Of a stretch of 64,000 bases of DNA, positions 7,931-17,341 are shown in pieces (position 1 is the first letter of the stretch; each line of letters starts with the position of its first letter). The stretch is from positions 82,052 through 146,051 of the forward strand of contig JAFYKY010000022.1 in the NCBI GenBank assembly GCA_017537345.1, in the 5' to 3' direction. Source of the DNA: Clostridia bacterium (GTDB lineage: Bacteria; Bacillota; Clostridia; Oscillospirales; CAG-382). Below the pieces are notes generated by a model, which saw nothing but the letters and a program-made list of their open reading frames with translations, did not search any database and was not told the origin of the DNA. The translations under genes and the position numbers were made by a program.

Positions 7931-8617
7931 ATGCTTAATGTAAATGTATACAATATGAAGGGCGAAGTTTGCGGCAGCATGGAGCTTTGTGAAAAGATCT
8001 TCGGCGCAGAAGTAAACTCTTCCGTTCTTCACACCGTTGTTAGAGCATACCTGCTCAACCAGAGACAGGGTACCCAGTCCACCCTTACCAGAGCCGAGGT
8101 TTCCGGCGGCGGCAGAAAACCCTGGCGTCAGAAGGGCACCGGCAGAGCAAGACAGGGTTCTACCCGTTCTCCTCAGTGGATCCACGGCGGTATCGCCCTC
8201 GGTCCCAAGCCCCGCACCTACAAAGTATCCGTTAACAAGAAGGTAAAGAGAGCTGCATTGTACTCCGCACTGTCTTCCAAGGTTGCAAACGGCGAACTGA
8301 TTGTCGTAGACAATATCGCGCTGGAAGCATACAAGACCAAGGAAATGGTAAATATGTTCAACGCACTCGGCTGCCAGAAAGAAGTTAACAAGAATTACAA
8401 GGAAAACGGCGAAAAGAAATCTCACAACGTCGTAGTTCCTCAGAAGTCTCTTCTTCTCCTCGAAAACGTAGACGAGAAGGTAGTAAAGAGCTGCAGCAAC
8501 ATTGAGACCGTAAAGACCACGCTTGTTAATACTCTCAACGTATATGAGATCCTTAACTGCGAGAAGGTCGTTGCAACCAAGGCTGCAATCGAAAAGCTCC
8601 AGGAGGTTTACGCATAA
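7931..8617 (+). CDS. rplD: 50S ribosomal protein L4
   Basis: 228 residues. L4 lines the peptide exit tunnel; the tunnel loop is clear as GGGRKPWRQKGTGRARQG near residues 58-75. In many bacteria L4 represses its own operon by binding the leader, which makes the folded leader here relevant. The protein is about 20 residues longer than the usual 207. The extra part is a lysine/asparagine-rich insertion (NKNYKENGEKKSHN) near residues 155-172 in the globular domain. The stop overlaps the rplW start by one base (TAATG). Confidence 0.97.
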   Translation: MLNVNVYNMKGEVCGSMELCEKIFGAEVNSSVLHTVVRAYLLNQRQGTQSTLTRAEVSGGGRKPWRQKGTGRARQGSTRSPQWIHGGIALGPKPRTYKVSVNKKVKRAALYSALSSKVANGELIVVDNIALEAYKTKEMVNMFNALGCQKEVNKNYKENGEKKSHNVVVPQKSLLLLENVDEKVVKSCSNIETVKTTLVNTLNVYEILNCEKVVATKAAIEKLQEVYA

Positions 8618-8916
8618 TGAATAAATCTGCATACGATATCATTATCAAGCCCGTTATCACCGAAGCTTCCAACGAAGACATGCAGAACCGCAAGTACACC
8701 TTCAAGGTTGCTACCGATGCTAACAAGGTAGAAATTAAGAACGCTGTTGAAAAGATCTTCCCCGGCGTTAAGGTTGAAAAGGTAACCACCATTTCCGTTA
8801 AGGGCAAGGAAAAGAGAATGGGCTACAACTACGGCAAGACCGCAGCTTGGAAAAAGGCCATCGTTAAGCTTGCTCCCGAATCCAAGACCATCGAATTCTT
8901 CGATAGCCTTATGTAA
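8617..8916 (+). CDS. rplW: 50S ribosomal protein L23
   Basis: 99 residues, normal length. L23 sits at the tunnel exit and docks trigger factor and SRP. Visible features are the N-terminal [12 protein letters not shown], the central [22 protein letters not shown] and the C-terminal loop with [16 protein letters not shown]. The start overlaps the rplD stop (TAATG), implying translational coupling; rplB follows after 17 bases. Confidence 0.97.
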   Translation: MNKSAYDIIIKPVITEASNEDMQNRKYTFKVATDANKVEIKNAVEKIFPGVKVEKVTTISVKGKEKRMGYNYGKTAAWKKAIVKLAPESKTIEFFDSLM

Positions 8917-8933
8917 TCGAAAGGAGTTATACA

Positions 8934-9764
8934 ATGGCTGTTAAAACTTATAATCCTACTACTCCGTCGAGAAGACATATGGCTACTCCCTCCTTTGCGG
9001 AGATAACCAAGAAGACTCCCGAGAAATCTCTCGTAGTTACTCTTAAGAGCAAAGCAGGCCGTAACAATCTCGGCCGCGTAACCGTTCGTCACCAGGGCGG
9101 CGGCAACAAGAGAAAGTACAGAATCATCGATTTCAAGAGAAACAATACTTCTCCTTGCACCGTAACCGCTATCGAGTACGATCCTAACCGTACCGCATAC
9201 ATCGCACTTCTTTGCGATGAACAGGGCAACAAGAGCTACACCATCGCTCCCAACGGCATTAAGGTAGGCGACGTTCTTTACTCCGGCGCAGACAGCGATA
9301 TCCGTCCCGGTAACGTTCTTCCTCTTGCTAACATCCCCGTTGGTACCGTTATCTACAACATCGAACTTTACCCCGGCAGAGGCGCACAGCTGGTTCGTTC
9401 CGCTGGTGCAGCTGCACAGCTTATGTCTAAGGAAGGCAAGATGGGCCAGGTAAGACTTCCCTCCGGCGAAGTTCGCTACGTTCGTCTTGACTGTACCGCT
9501 ACTATCGGTCAGGTTGGTAATCTCGAGCACGAGAATATCAAGATCGGTAAAGCGGGTAAGAAGCGCCACATGGGCATCCGTCCCACCGTACGCGGTTCCG
9601 TAATGAACCCCGTAGACCACCCTCACGGTGGTGGTGAAGGCCGTGCACCTATCGGTCATCCCGGTCCTTTGACTCCTTGGGGCAAGCCTGCTCTTGGTTA
9701 TAAGACCAGAAACAAGAAGGCTCGCACCGATAAGTTTATCGTTAAGCGCAGAAACGCTAAGTAA
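8934..9764 (+). CDS. rplB: 50S ribosomal protein L2
   Basis: 276 residues, full length. L2 is needed for subunit joining and peptidyl-transferase assembly. The C-terminal signature [18 protein letters not shown], with the histidine implicated in peptidyl-transfer activity, is intact, as is the N-terminal RNA-binding region [26 protein letters not shown] precedes the ATG. Confidence 0.98.
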   Translation: MAVKTYNPTTPSRRHMATPSFAEITKKTPEKSLVVTLKSKAGRNNLGRVTVRHQGGGNKRKYRIIDFKRNNTSPCTVTAIEYDPNRTAYIALLCDEQGNKSYTIAPNGIKVGDVLYSGADSDIRPGNVLPLANIPVGTVIYNIELYPGRGAQLVRSAGAAAQLMSKEGKMGQVRLPSGEVRYVRLDCTATIGQVGNLEHENIKIGKAGKKRHMGIRPTVRGSVMNPVDHPHGGGEGRAPIGHPGPLTPWGKPALGYKTRNKKARTDKFIVKRRNAK

Positions 9765-9787
9765 TACGGTGAAGGAGGAATAAACAA

Positions 9788-10066
9788 ATGAGCAGAAGCG
9801 TTAAAAAAGGCCCTTTTGTGGAGCCTAAATTATATCAGAGAATTTGCGAAATGAACGAGAAGGGCGAGAAGAGAGTTCTTAAGACTTGGTCCCGTGCTTC
9901 CGTAATATTCCCCGAATTCGTAGGTCACACCATCGCAGTACATGACGGCAAAAAGCACGTTCCTGTATACGTGGTAGAAGACATGGTTGGACACAGACTC
10001 GGTGAGTTTGCTCCCACCAGACACTTTAAGGGACACAGCGGTTCCAAGACATCGAACAGCAAATAA
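9788..10066 (+). CDS. rpsS: 30S ribosomal protein S19
   Basis: 92 residues. S19 lies in the 30S head beside S13 and near the A-site tRNA. The family blocks [13 protein letters not shown] and [19 protein letters not shown] are present. GAAGGAGG precedes the start; rplV follows after 18 bases. Confidence 0.98.
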   Translation: MSRSVKKGPFVEPKLYQRICEMNEKGEKRVLKTWSRASVIFPEFVGHTIAVHDGKKHVPVYVVEDMVGHRLGEFAPTRHFKGHSGSKTSNSK

Positions 10067-10084
10067 GCGGAAGGAGATAATATA

Positions 10085-10435
10085 ATGGAACAGAAGATAG
10101 CAAAGGCTTATCTCAAGCAGCTCCGTATGACTCCCCGCAAGGTCAAGATCGTTCTCGACCTTATCAGAGGCAAAAACGTTGCTGAGGCAGCCGCAATACT
10201 CAAATACACCAACAAGATCGCTTGCGAACCCGTTTTGAAGCTTCTTAATTCGGCTATCGCAAACGCAGATCATAACTTCGGAATGGATGTTGAAAAACTC
10301 TACGTTTCCGAATGCTTCGTTACCCCCGGTATCATGAAGCACATGAAGAGAATGAGACCCCGCGCAAAGGGCAGAGGCGACAGAATCCTTAAGCGCACTT
10401 CTCATGTAACCATCGCACTTGCGGAAAAAAATTAA
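10085..10435 (+). CDS. rplV: 50S ribosomal protein L22
   Basis: 116 residues. L22 contributes the beta-hairpin at the narrowest part of the exit tunnel. N-terminal [20 protein letters not shown] and the C-terminal hairpin [20 protein letters not shown] are both recognisable. GGAAGGAG lies before the ATG; rpsC follows after 14 bases. Confidence 0.98.
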   Translation: MEQKIAKAYLKQLRMTPRKVKIVLDLIRGKNVAEAAAILKYTNKIACEPVLKLLNSAIANADHNFGMDVEKLYVSECFVTPGIMKHMKRMRPRAKGRGDRILKRTSHVTIALAEKN

Positions 10436-10449
10436 GGAGGGTACAGTAA

Positions 10450-11103
10450 ATGGGTCAGAAAGTTAATCCTCACGGTCTCCGTGTCGGTATAATCAAGGAC
10501 TGGGATTCCCGTTGGTTCGTTAAAGACGAAGTTTTCGGTGATACTCTTGTTTCCGATTACAAACTCAGAAAGTTCCTCACCGCAAGACTTGCAGGTGCAG
10601 GCGTAGCAAAGATAGAAATCGAGCGTGACAACGCAAAGGTTCGCGTTATCGTACGCTGTGCAAAGCCCGGTATCGTTATCGGTAAGGGCGGTACAGAGAT
10701 CGAAAAGCTTCGCAAAGAAGTAGAAAACTTCGTTGGCAAGCCCGCAGCAGTCAACGTAATCGAGATCAAGCAGCCCGATCTTAACGCACTGCTTGTTGCT
10801 CAGAATATCGCAGCACAGCTCGAAAAGAGAACTTCGTTCCGCCGCGCAATGAAAATGGCTATCGGCAGAACTATGAAGCTTGGTGCAAAGGGTATCAAGG
10901 TTGCAGTTTCCGGCCGTCTCGGCGGTGCAGAAATCGCAAGAACCGAGCATTACCATGAAGGCACTATTCCGCTTCAGACCCTCAGAGCCGATATCGATTA
11001 CGGCTTCTATGAGGCTAATACCACCTACGGTAAGATCGGCATCAAGGTATGGATATACAAGGGTGAAGTTCTTCCCGAGGTAAAGCGTCAGGGAGGTAAA
11101 TAA
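10450..11103 (+). CDS. rpsC: 30S ribosomal protein S3
   Basis: 217 residues. S3 helps form the mRNA entry channel. The KH domain shows its GxxG loop in [17 protein letters not shown] near residues 75-90, and the C-terminal domain carries GLRVGI-derived N-terminal contacts and [25 protein letters not shown] precedes the ATG; only two bases separate its stop from the rplP start. Confidence 0.98.
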   Translation: MGQKVNPHGLRVGIIKDWDSRWFVKDEVFGDTLVSDYKLRKFLTARLAGAGVAKIEIERDNAKVRVIVRCAKPGIVIGKGGTEIEKLRKEVENFVGKPAAVNVIEIKQPDLNALLVAQNIAAQLEKRTSFRRAMKMAIGRTMKLGAKGIKVAVSGRLGGAEIARTEHYHEGTIPLQTLRADIDYGFYEANTTYGKIGIKVWIYKGEVLPEVKRQGGK

Positions 11104-11105
11104 TC

Positions 11106-11525
11106 ATGTTAATGCCCAAAAGAGTTAAATACAGACGTGTTCAGCGCGGCAGACTTACCGGTAAGGCACATCGCGGTAATACCATTACCTACGGTACCTA
11201 CGGTCTTGTAGCTGCAGAACCCGCTTGGATCACCAGCAACCAGATCGAAGCAGCCCGTATCGCTATGACTCGTTACATCAAGCGTGGCGGTAAGGTTTGG
11301 ATAAAGATATTCCCCGATAAGCCCATCACCGAGAAGCCTGCTGAAACCCGAATGGGTTCCGGTAAAGGTTCTCCCGAATACTGGGTAGCTGTGGTTAAGC
11401 CCGGCAGAGTTATGTTTGAAATGGACGGCATCACCGAAGAACAGGCACGCGAAGCTATGCGTCTTGCTTCTCACAAGCTTCCTATCAAATGTAAGTTCGC
11501 TACCAAGGCTGACCTTGAGAAATAG
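11106..11525 (+). CDS. rplP: 50S ribosomal protein L16
   Basis: 139 residues. L16 organises the A-site tRNA elbow contact. It starts [16 protein letters not shown] as in most Bacillota. The first ATG (11106) is kept over one two codons later because GGAGG lies at a normal distance before it and the family begins [23 protein letters not shown] is present. Confidence 0.97.
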   Translation: MLMPKRVKYRRVQRGRLTGKAHRGNTITYGTYGLVAAEPAWITSNQIEAARIAMTRYIKRGGKVWIKIFPDKPITEKPAETRMGSGKGSPEYWVAVVKPGRVMFEMDGITEEQAREAMRLASHKLPIKCKFATKADLEK

Positions 11526-11536
11526 GAGGTATTACA

Positions 11537-11737
11537 ATGGAATTAAAAGAGATCAGAGGTAAGTCTCCTGCAGAACTCAACAAGCTTCTGGAGGAGCAGA
11601 AGGAAGAACTCTTCAAGCTGCGCTTCCAGCACTCCATACACCAGCTCGACAACCCTATGAAGCTTGTCGAGACCAAGAAGACCATCGCCAGAGTGCTCAC
11701 GGTTCTCCGTGAGAAAGAACTCTCTACGCAGGCGTAA
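11537..11737 (+). CDS. rpmC: 50S ribosomal protein L29
   Basis: 66 residues forming the expected two-helix protein, with the core KEELFKLRFQHSIHQLDNP and TKKTIARVLTVLREKE. L29 sits beside L23 at the tunnel exit. AGGAGG precedes the ATG; rpsQ follows after 20 bases. Confidence 0.97.
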   Translation: MELKEIRGKSPAELNKLLEEQKEELFKLRFQHSIHQLDNPMKLVETKKTIARVLTVLREKELSTQA

Positions 11738-11757
11738 GCGGAAAGGAGTAACCGAAA

Positions 11758-12015
11758 ATGGAAGAAAGAGCACTTAGAAAAACAAGAGTTGGTATCGTAG
11801 TAAGCGACAAGATGGAAAAGACCGTTGTTGTTGCAGTACGCGATAACGTTAAGCATCCCCTTTATAAAAAGATTGTTAAGCGTACCGTAAAGTTTAAGGC
11901 TCATGATGAGAACAACGAGTGCGGTATCGGTGACACCGTAGAGATCATGGAAACCCGTCCCCTTTCCAAGGACAAGTATTTCCGTGTAGTAAGAATTGTC
12001 GAGAAGGCTAAGTAA
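11758..12015 (+). CDS. rpsQ: 30S ribosomal protein S17
   Basis: 85 residues. S17 is an OB-fold primary binder of 16S r[22 protein letters not shown], the hallmark N-terminus, and [20 protein letters not shown] are visible. AAAGGAG lies before the ATG; rplN follows after 12 bases. Confidence 0.97.
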   Translation: MEERALRKTRVGIVVSDKMEKTVVVAVRDNVKHPLYKKIVKRTVKFKAHDENNECGIGDTVEIMETRPLSKDKYFRVVRIVEKAK

Positions 12016-12027
12016 GGAGGAAACACG

Positions 12028-12396
12028 ATGATACAACAGCAGTCATTTATGAAAGTTGCTGATAATACCGGCGCAAAAGAGCTGATGTGCATCCGAGTTC
12101 TTGGCGGTACCGGCAGACGTTACGCAGGAATCGGCGACGTTGTGGTTTGCTCGGTTAAGAAGGCAGCTCCCGGCGGAGTAGTTAAGAAGGGTGACGTTGT
12201 TACTGCAGTAGTAGTAAGAACCGTTAAGGGCCAGCGCAGAGCAGATGGTTCCTATATCAGATTTGACGAAAACGCTGCAGTTCTTATCAAGGAAGATAAG
12301 AACCCCAGAGGTACTCGTATCTTTGGCCCGGTTGCAAGAGAGCTTCGTGAGAAGGATTATATGAAGATCCTCTCCCTCGCACCTGAAGTTGTGTAA
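12028..12396 (+). CDS. rplN: 50S ribosomal protein L14
   Basis: 122 residues, exactly the usual length. L14 lies at the subunit interface. [20 protein letters not shown] and the [20 protein letters not shown] segment mark the family. AAGGAGG precedes the ATG. Confidence 0.98.
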   Translation: MIQQQSFMKVADNTGAKELMCIRVLGGTGRRYAGIGDVVVCSVKKAAPGGVVKKGDVVTAVVVRTVKGQRRADGSYIRFDENAAVLIKEDKNPRGTRIFGPVARELREKDYMKILSLAPEVV

Positions 12397-12412
12397 TTGG
12401 AGGTAAAGGATA

Positions 12413-12748
12413 ATGAGTAATGTTCATGTAAAAGCCGGCGATACCGTAATGGTTAATTCCGGTAAATATAAGGGAGTTAAGGGCGAAGTTGTCGCTACCT
12501 CTCCCAAGGAAGGCAAAGTTATCGTTAAAGGCGTTCATACCGTATCCAAGCACGTTAAGCCCCGCAGACAGGGCGAAGCAGGCGGTATCGTAAAGACCGA
12601 AGGCGCTATCTATGCTTGTAAAGTTTCGCTGTACTGCCCCGATTGCAAGAAGGGCGTACGTTATCACGTAGAAGTGGTTAACGGCAAGAAGGTTCGCGTT
12701 TGCTCCGGCACTCGTGACGGCAAGCCCTGCAGCCACAAGTTTGATTAA
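12413..12748 (+). CDS. rplX: 50S ribosomal protein L24 with cysteine-rich C-terminus
   Basis: 111 residues. L24 is an early assembly protein with an N-terminal KOW domain ([18 protein letters not shown]), followed by [18 protein letters not shown]. The C-terminal half carries CPDC and later [15 protein letters not shown]. This is a C-x2-C...C-x8-C pattern resembling the zinc-ribbon L24 of some bacteria, but with eight residues instead of two in the second knuckle. AATTGGAGG precedes the start. Confidence 0.96.
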   Translation: MSNVHVKAGDTVMVNSGKYKGVKGEVVATSPKEGKVIVKGVHTVSKHVKPRRQGEAGGIVKTEGAIYACKVSLYCPDCKKGVRYHVEVVNGKKVRVCSGTRDGKPCSHKFD

Positions 12749-12762
12749 AGGAGGAGGACGCA

Positions 12763-13302
12763 ATGGCAAGACTTAAGGAATTCTATAAGAGCGAAGTTGC
12801 TCCTGCTCTTATGACAAAATTTAATTACAGCAGCCCCATGCAGATCCCTCGCCTTGAAAAGGTCGTTGTTAACGTAGGTTGCGGCGACGCGAAGGACAAC
12901 AGCAAGGTTATCGACGCTGTAATGGCAGATATCGCTGCTATCACCGGTCAGAAGCCCGTAGCTACCAAGGCAAGAAAGTCCATTTCTAACTTCAAGCTCC
13001 GCGAAGGCTCTCTCAATGGTGTTAAGGTTACTCTTCGTGCAGAAAAAATGTACGAATTCGTAGATAAGCTTTTCAATCTTTCTCTTCCCCGCGTAAGAGA
13101 CTTCAAGGGTATCAACCCCAACGCCTTCGACGGCCGCGGCAACTACTCTCTCGGTCTCAAGGAACAGCTGATCTTCCCCGAAATCGAATACGATAAGGTT
13201 GATAAGGTCAGAGGTATGGATATCGTATTTGTAACGACCGCCAATACTGACGAAGAAGCAAAAGAACTTCTCGCACTCCTTGGCGCACCGTTTGCAAGAT
13301 AA
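12763..13302 (+). CDS. rplE: 50S ribosomal protein L5
   Basis: 179 residues, normal length. L5 binds 5S rRNA in the central protuberance. [18 protein letters not shown] near the N-terminus and [19 protein letters not shown] in the middle are conserved blocks. AAGGAGGA precedes the ATG; rpsN follows after 18 bases. Confidence 0.98.
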   Translation: MARLKEFYKSEVAPALMTKFNYSSPMQIPRLEKVVVNVGCGDAKDNSKVIDAVMADIAAITGQKPVATKARKSISNFKLREGSLNGVKVTLRAEKMYEFVDKLFNLSLPRVRDFKGINPNAFDGRGNYSLGLKEQLIFPEIEYDKVDKVRGMDIVFVTTANTDEEAKELLALLGAPFAR

Positions 13303-13320
13303 TAAGGAGGAACGTGAAAA

Positions 13321-13506
13321 ATGGCAAGAAAATCTATGATACTGAAGCAGGCTAAAGCACCTAAGTTCTCTACCAGATACTACAACCGGTGCAAGATCTG
13401 CGGCAGACCTCACGCATATCTCCGCAAGTACGGTATATGCCGTATCTGTTTCCGTGAACTCGCTTACAAAGGCGAAATTCCCGGCGTAAAGAAAGCAAGT
13501 TGGTAA
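13321..13506 (+). CDS. rpsN: 30S ribosomal protein S14, type Z (zinc-binding)
   Basis: 61 residues, the short zinc form. The knuckle is CKICG...CRICF, two CxxC pairs within [19 protein letters not shown]. This C+ form is usual for Clostridia, whereas longer C- forms replace it under zinc limitation in some species. AAGGAGG precedes the ATG. Confidence 0.98.
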   Translation: MARKSMILKQAKAPKFSTRYYNRCKICGRPHAYLRKYGICRICFRELAYKGEIPGVKKASW

Positions 13507-13521
13507 AAGGAGGAATAAACA

Positions 13522-13920
13522 ATGCAAATCACTGATGTAGTAGCAGATATGCTCACCAGAATCCGCAATGCAAATATTGCAAAGCACGATACCGTTGAAA
13601 TTCCTGCTTCCAATCTGAAGAAATCTATCGCTCAGATCCTCCTCGAAGAAGGCTATATCGCCGGCTACGAGTGCAAGGAAGATAACAAGCAGGGTATCAT
13701 CACCGTTACCCTTAAGTACGGCCCCGGCAAGAAGAGAATCATCGAAGGTCTTCGCAGAGTCTCCAAGCCCGGCCTCAGAATTTATGCATCCTGCGAAGAT
13801 ATGCCCAGAGTAAGAAATGGTCTCGGCATCGCTATCGTGTCCACCAGCAAGGGTATCATGACCGATAAGCGCGCTCGCAAGGAAAACGTTGGCGGCGAAG
13901 TTCTCGCCTTCGTATGGTAA
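13522..13920 (+). CDS. rpsH: 30S ribosomal protein S8
   Basis: 132 residues. S8 binds the central domain of 16S rRNA and represses the spc operon in enterobacteria. N-terminal [14 protein letters not shown] and C-terminal GGEVLAFVW are diagnostic. AAAGGAGG precedes the start; rplF follows after 12 bases. Confidence 0.98.
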   Translation: MQITDVVADMLTRIRNANIAKHDTVEIPASNLKKSIAQILLEEGYIAGYECKEDNKQGIITVTLKYGPGKKRIIEGLRRVSKPGLRIYASCEDMPRVRNGLGIAIVSTSKGIMTDKRARKENVGGEVLAFVW

Positions 13921-13932
13921 GGAGGTAACAAA

Positions 13933-14472
13933 ATGTCAAGAATAGGCAGAGCCCCCATAACCGTACCCGCAGGTGTAACCGTTGACGTTGCAGCAAACAA
14001 CGTAGTTACCGTTAAGGGCCCCAAGGGTACCCTTACTCAGCAGCTCAGACCCGAGATGATCATCGAAGTTGGCGCAGGCGTAGTAACCGTTTCCCGTCCC
14101 GACGACGAAAAGACCAACAGATCTCTCCACGGCCTCACCAGAACTCTTATCAACAACATGGTTGTTGGTGTTACCGAAGGCTACAAAAAGACTCTTGAAA
14201 TCAACGGCGTTGGTTACAGAGCAGCAGTACAGGGCAAGCAGCTCGTACTCAATATCGGTTACTCCCACAACGTAGTGTTCGATCAGCCCGAAGGAATTGT
14301 TTTTGAATGCCCCAACTCCAACACTGTTGTAGTTAACGGTATCAACAAGCAGCAGGTTGGTCAGCTCGCAGCAGAGATAAGAGCTAAGCGTCCTCCTGAA
14401 CCTTATCTTGGCAAGGGTATTAAGTACTCTGATGAAAAGATAAGACGTAAGGTCGGCAAGGCCGCGAAGTAA
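13933..14472 (+). CDS. rplF: 50S ribosomal protein L6
   Basis: 179 residues with the duplicated L6 fold; the second repeat ends in the signature PEPYLGKGIKYSDEKIRRK. N-terminus MSRIGRAPITVPAGV is typical. L6 lies near the GTPase-associated centre. AAGGAGG precedes the ATG. Confidence 0.98.
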   Translation: MSRIGRAPITVPAGVTVDVAANNVVTVKGPKGTLTQQLRPEMIIEVGAGVVTVSRPDDEKTNRSLHGLTRTLINNMVVGVTEGYKKTLEINGVGYRAAVQGKQLVLNIGYSHNVVFDQPEGIVFECPNSNTVVVNGINKQQVGQLAAEIRAKRPPEPYLGKGIKYSDEKIRRKVGKAAK

Positions 14473-14492
14473 ACGAAAGGAGAGTGTGAATA

Positions 14493-14852
14493 ATGGTAAC
14501 CCGTATAGACAGCAATAAGAAGCGTCTGCAAAGACACAAGAGAGTTAGAGCTAAGATCTTCGGTACCACCGAAAGACCCCGTCTTTGCGTTTATCGCTCC
14601 GAAAATAACATTTACGCTCAGATAATCGATGATACCGTAGGCAACACCTTGGTATCTGCTTCCAGCACCGAAAAAGAGTTCGGCACCACCGGCGGCAACA
14701 AAGAAGCTGCAAAGAAGGTAGGCGAACTCGTGGCAAAGAGAGCACTGGAAAAGAACATAACCGAAGTTGTGTTCGACAGAGGCGGCTATCTCTTCCACGG
14801 CAGAGTGCTTGAGCTTGCCAACGCGGCACGCGAAGCCGGTTTGAAGTTTTAG
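14493..14852 (+). CDS. rplR: 50S ribosomal protein L18
   Basis: 119 residues. L18 binds 5S rRNA beside L5. The basic N-terminus [17 protein letters not shown] and [20 protein letters not shown] are characteristic, and the end [20 protein letters not shown] is conserved. AAAGGAG precedes the ATG; rpsE follows after nine bases. Confidence 0.98.
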   Translation: MVTRIDSNKKRLQRHKRVRAKIFGTTERPRLCVYRSENNIYAQIIDDTVGNTLVSASSTEKEFGTTGGNKEAAKKVGELVAKRALEKNITEVVFDRGGYLFHGRVLELANAAREAGLKF

Positions 14853-14861
14853 GAGGATAAG

Positions 14862-15362
14862 ATGGCTAAAAAAGTTGATTTCTCTAACATCGAATTCAAA
14901 GAGACCCTTATTAATACCAAGCGCGTAAGCAAAACCGTAAAGGGCGGTCGTATCGCAAGATTTTCCGCACTGGTTGTTGTAGGCGACGGTCAGGGTCACA
15001 TCGGCTACGGTATCGGCAAAGCTGCCGAAGTACCCGACGCTATAAAGAAAGCGCTTGAATCTGCAAAGAAGAACGTTGTAGAGGTTTCTCTCAACGGCAC
15101 TACCATTCCTCACGAGATTATCGGTGAGTACGGCGCAGGCAGAGTTCTTCTCAAGCCCGCAGCACCCGGTACCGGTATCATCGCAGGCGGTACGATGCGT
15201 GCAGTTCTCGATATCGCAGGTATCCACGATATCCGCGGTAAATCGCTTCGTTCCAACAATCCGGTGAACGTTGTCAAGGCAACCTTCAATGCTCTTACTT
15301 CTCTCAGCACTGTTGAGCAGGTAGCTGCAAAGCGCGGCATTCCTGTTGACGCTGTTAAATAA
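14862..15362 (+). CDS. rpsE: 30S ribosomal protein S5
   Basis: 166 residues. S5 acts in translational fidelity and in the mRNA helicase activity of the 30S subunit. The double-stranded-RNA-binding domain shows RFSALVVVGDGQGHIGYGIG and GKAAEVPDAIKKALESAKK. AGGAGG precedes the ATG; rpmD starts 13 bases downstream. Confidence 0.98.
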   Translation: MAKKVDFSNIEFKETLINTKRVSKTVKGGRIARFSALVVVGDGQGHIGYGIGKAAEVPDAIKKALESAKKNVVEVSLNGTTIPHEIIGEYGAGRVLLKPAAPGTGIIAGGTMRAVLDIAGIHDIRGKSLRSNNPVNVVKATFNALTSLSTVEQVAAKRGIPVDAVK

Positions 15363-15375
15363 GGAGGACACGAAG

Positions 15376-15558
15376 ATGGCAAAAGTAAAGATAACCCTCA
15401 CCAGAAGCCTCATCGGCCATAAAAAGAACCAGATCCTTACCGCAAAATCCCTCGGTCTTAACAAGATCGGCGATTTCAAGGTAGCCGAGAGAAATCCTCT
15501 CATCGACGGCAAGATCACCGTGATCTCTCACCTGATCTCCGTTGAGGATGCTGAGTAA
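15376..15558 (+). CDS. rpmD: 50S ribosomal protein L30
   Basis: 60 residues, [18 protein letters not shown] then [10 protein letters not shown]. The start at 15376 is fixed by AAGGAGG at 15361-15367; an in-frame start 30 bases upstream would overlap rpsE and adds residues absent from the family. rplO follows after 19 bases. Confidence 0.97.
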   Translation: MAKVKITLTRSLIGHKKNQILTAKSLGLNKIGDFKVAERNPLIDGKITVISHLISVEDAE

Positions 15559-15577
15559 TAAAAGGGAGGATACAAAC

Positions 15578-16018
15578 ATGAAGCTTCACGAACTTTCTCC
15601 CGCTACCGGCGCAGTTAAAGCCCGCTTCAGAAAAGGCAGAGGCGCAGGAAGCGGTAACGGTAAGACAGCAGGCAAGGGCCACAAGGGCCAGAACGCACGT
15701 ACCGGCGGCGGTGTAAGACCCGGTTTCGAAGGCGGTCAGCTTCCTATTTACCGTAAACTTCCCAAGAGAGGTTTTAAAAACCATTTCGCAACCAAGTACG
15801 TTAACGTAAATCTTGAACAACTCAACCAGTTTGAAAACGGTACCGTAGTAGACCTCAGCGTACTTCTCGCAGAGGGTGTTGTTAAGAACGAGTTCGATGG
15901 ACTCAAAGTTCTTGGCAACGGCGAACTTACTAAGGCTCTTACCGTGAAAGCTGCAGCTTTCTCTGCTTCGGCTAAGGAGAAGATCGAAGCCGCAGGCGGA
16001 AAGGCTGAGGTGGAATAA
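15578..16018 (+). CDS. rplO: 50S ribosomal protein L15
   Basis: 146 residues with the glycine-rich N-terminal extension ([18 protein letters not shown], then [20 protein letters not shown]) that threads into 23S rRNA. The start at 15578 is preceded by AAAGGGAGG; an earlier in-frame start would overlap rpmD. The stop overlaps the secY start by one base (TAATG), coupling L15 to SecY synthesis. Confidence 0.97.
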   Translation: MKLHELSPATGAVKARFRKGRGAGSGNGKTAGKGHKGQNARTGGGVRPGFEGGQLPIYRKLPKRGFKNHFATKYVNVNLEQLNQFENGTVVDLSVLLAEGVVKNEFDGLKVLGNGELTKALTVKAAAFSASAKEKIEAAGGKAEVE

Positions 16019-17328
16019 TGTTAAGTGTATTAAAGAACGCTTGGAAAGTAGCTGATATCCGTAAGAAGATACTCTTCACGCTGGGCATCATCCTTCTGTT
16101 CCGTCTGGGTAGTGCGGTTCCCGTACCTTTCTTCAGCGCAGAAGCACTTGATTCCTTGTTCAGCTCTTCCACAATGCAGGGATCCCTTTTCGGCTACTTC
16201 AATATGCTGAGCGGTGATGCCTTCGCAAAAGGTAATCTGTTCGCACTCAGCATTTCCCCTTACATCACTGCATCTATCGTTATTCAGCTTCTGGGCATTG
16301 CTTTTCCTAAGCTCGGCGAGCTTTCCAAAAGCGGTCCCGAAGGACAGAAGAAGATAAACAAGATTACCCGTTATACCACCATCGGTCTGGCAATAATCAC
16401 TGCAATCGGTTATTATCTTACCATGAAGAGCCTCGGCGCTCTCACCAATAAGGAATGGCCCGCAGCAGTAATTATCGTAGCAGCATATACCGCAGGTGCT
16501 ATGATGGTTATGTGGCTGGGTGAAAAGATCGATGAAAAGGGAATAGGAAACGGTATATCCATCCTCCTGTTCGTAAACATCATCGCAAGCTTCCCCGGTA
16601 TGTTCACAAGAATGTGGGCAATGATCCACTACAACGGAAATTGGGATTTCTCCCAGATTCCTTGGATGGTAATCCTTCTCATCCTCATGCTTGCAACTAT
16701 CGTTTTCGTAGTTGTTATCAACGAGGCAGAAAGAAGACTTCCCGTTCAGTATGCTAAGCGTACCGTAGGCAGAAAAGTTTACGGCGGTATGAACACCAAT
16801 CTTCCTATCAAGGTTATGATGGCAGGCGTACTTCCCGTAATTTTCGCTCAGGCAATCGTATCCATCCCCGCAACGCTGGCTCAGTTTATTCCTGCTTGGC
16901 AGAAGAGTGAATTCTTCAACAACTGGTTTAGCCCCGGCGTGCTTCCCGGCGGTGCGATCTACGCATTCATCTACTTTATTCTGATTATTGCATTTGCATA
17001 CTTCTATATATCCACAATATTCGATCCCGTTGAGGTTGCTAACAACCTTAAGAAGAACGGCGGCACTATTATGGGCTACCGTCCCGGTGAACCTACTGCG
17101 GCATATATCAAGAAGGTACTCGACAGAGTAACCCTTATGGGTGCAATTGCATTGGCTATCCTGGTAATCCTTCCCATAATGCTCGCTTGGACCGGCGTAC
17201 CCGCGTTCACCAACTTTACCCTTGGCGGAACGTCCATCATCATCGTTGTAGGTGTTGCTATTGAAACTACCCGCAGCCTTGAAAGCCAGATCACAATGCG
17301 TCATTACAAGGGCTTCCTGGAAGAATAA
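16018..17328 (+). CDS. secY: Protein translocase subunit SecY
   Basis: 436 residues, the channel subunit of the Sec translocon, with about ten hydrophobic segments. Conserved parts are the N-terminal RKKILFTLGIILLFRLGS, the plug region after the first helix, the cytosolic loop RRLPVQYAKRTVGRK, and TIMGYRPGEPTAAYI with the C-terminal helix pair. Position after rplO is universal in this operon. Thirteen bases separate it from adk. Confidence 0.98.
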   Translation: MLSVLKNAWKVADIRKKILFTLGIILLFRLGSAVPVPFFSAEALDSLFSSSTMQGSLFGYFNMLSGDAFAKGNLFALSISPYITASIVIQLLGIAFPKLGELSKSGPEGQKKINKITRYTTIGLAIITAIGYYLTMKSLGALTNKEWPAAVIIVAAYTAGAMMVMWLGEKIDEKGIGNGISILLFVNIIASFPGMFTRMWAMIHYNGNWDFSQIPWMVILLILMLATIVFVVVINEAERRLPVQYAKRTVGRKVYGGMNTNLPIKVMMAGVLPVIFAQAIVSIPATLAQFIPAWQKSEFFNNWFSPGVLPGGAIYAFIYFILIIAFAYFYISTIFDPVEVANNLKKNGGTIMGYRPGEPTAAYIKKVLDRVTLMGAIALAILVILPIMLAWTGVPAFTNFTLGGTSIIIVVGVAIETTRSLESQITMRHYKGFLEE

Positions 17329-17341
17329 TAGGGAGATTTAA

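Noticed and set aside
16030..17304. A 424-codon minus-strand frame opposite secY, and similar long frames opposite gdhA, icd, acn and rpsE/rplR
   Set aside because: Same explanation: stop-poor antisense frames of highly biased genes. Composition is Cys/His/Tyr-rich and unlike real proteins.
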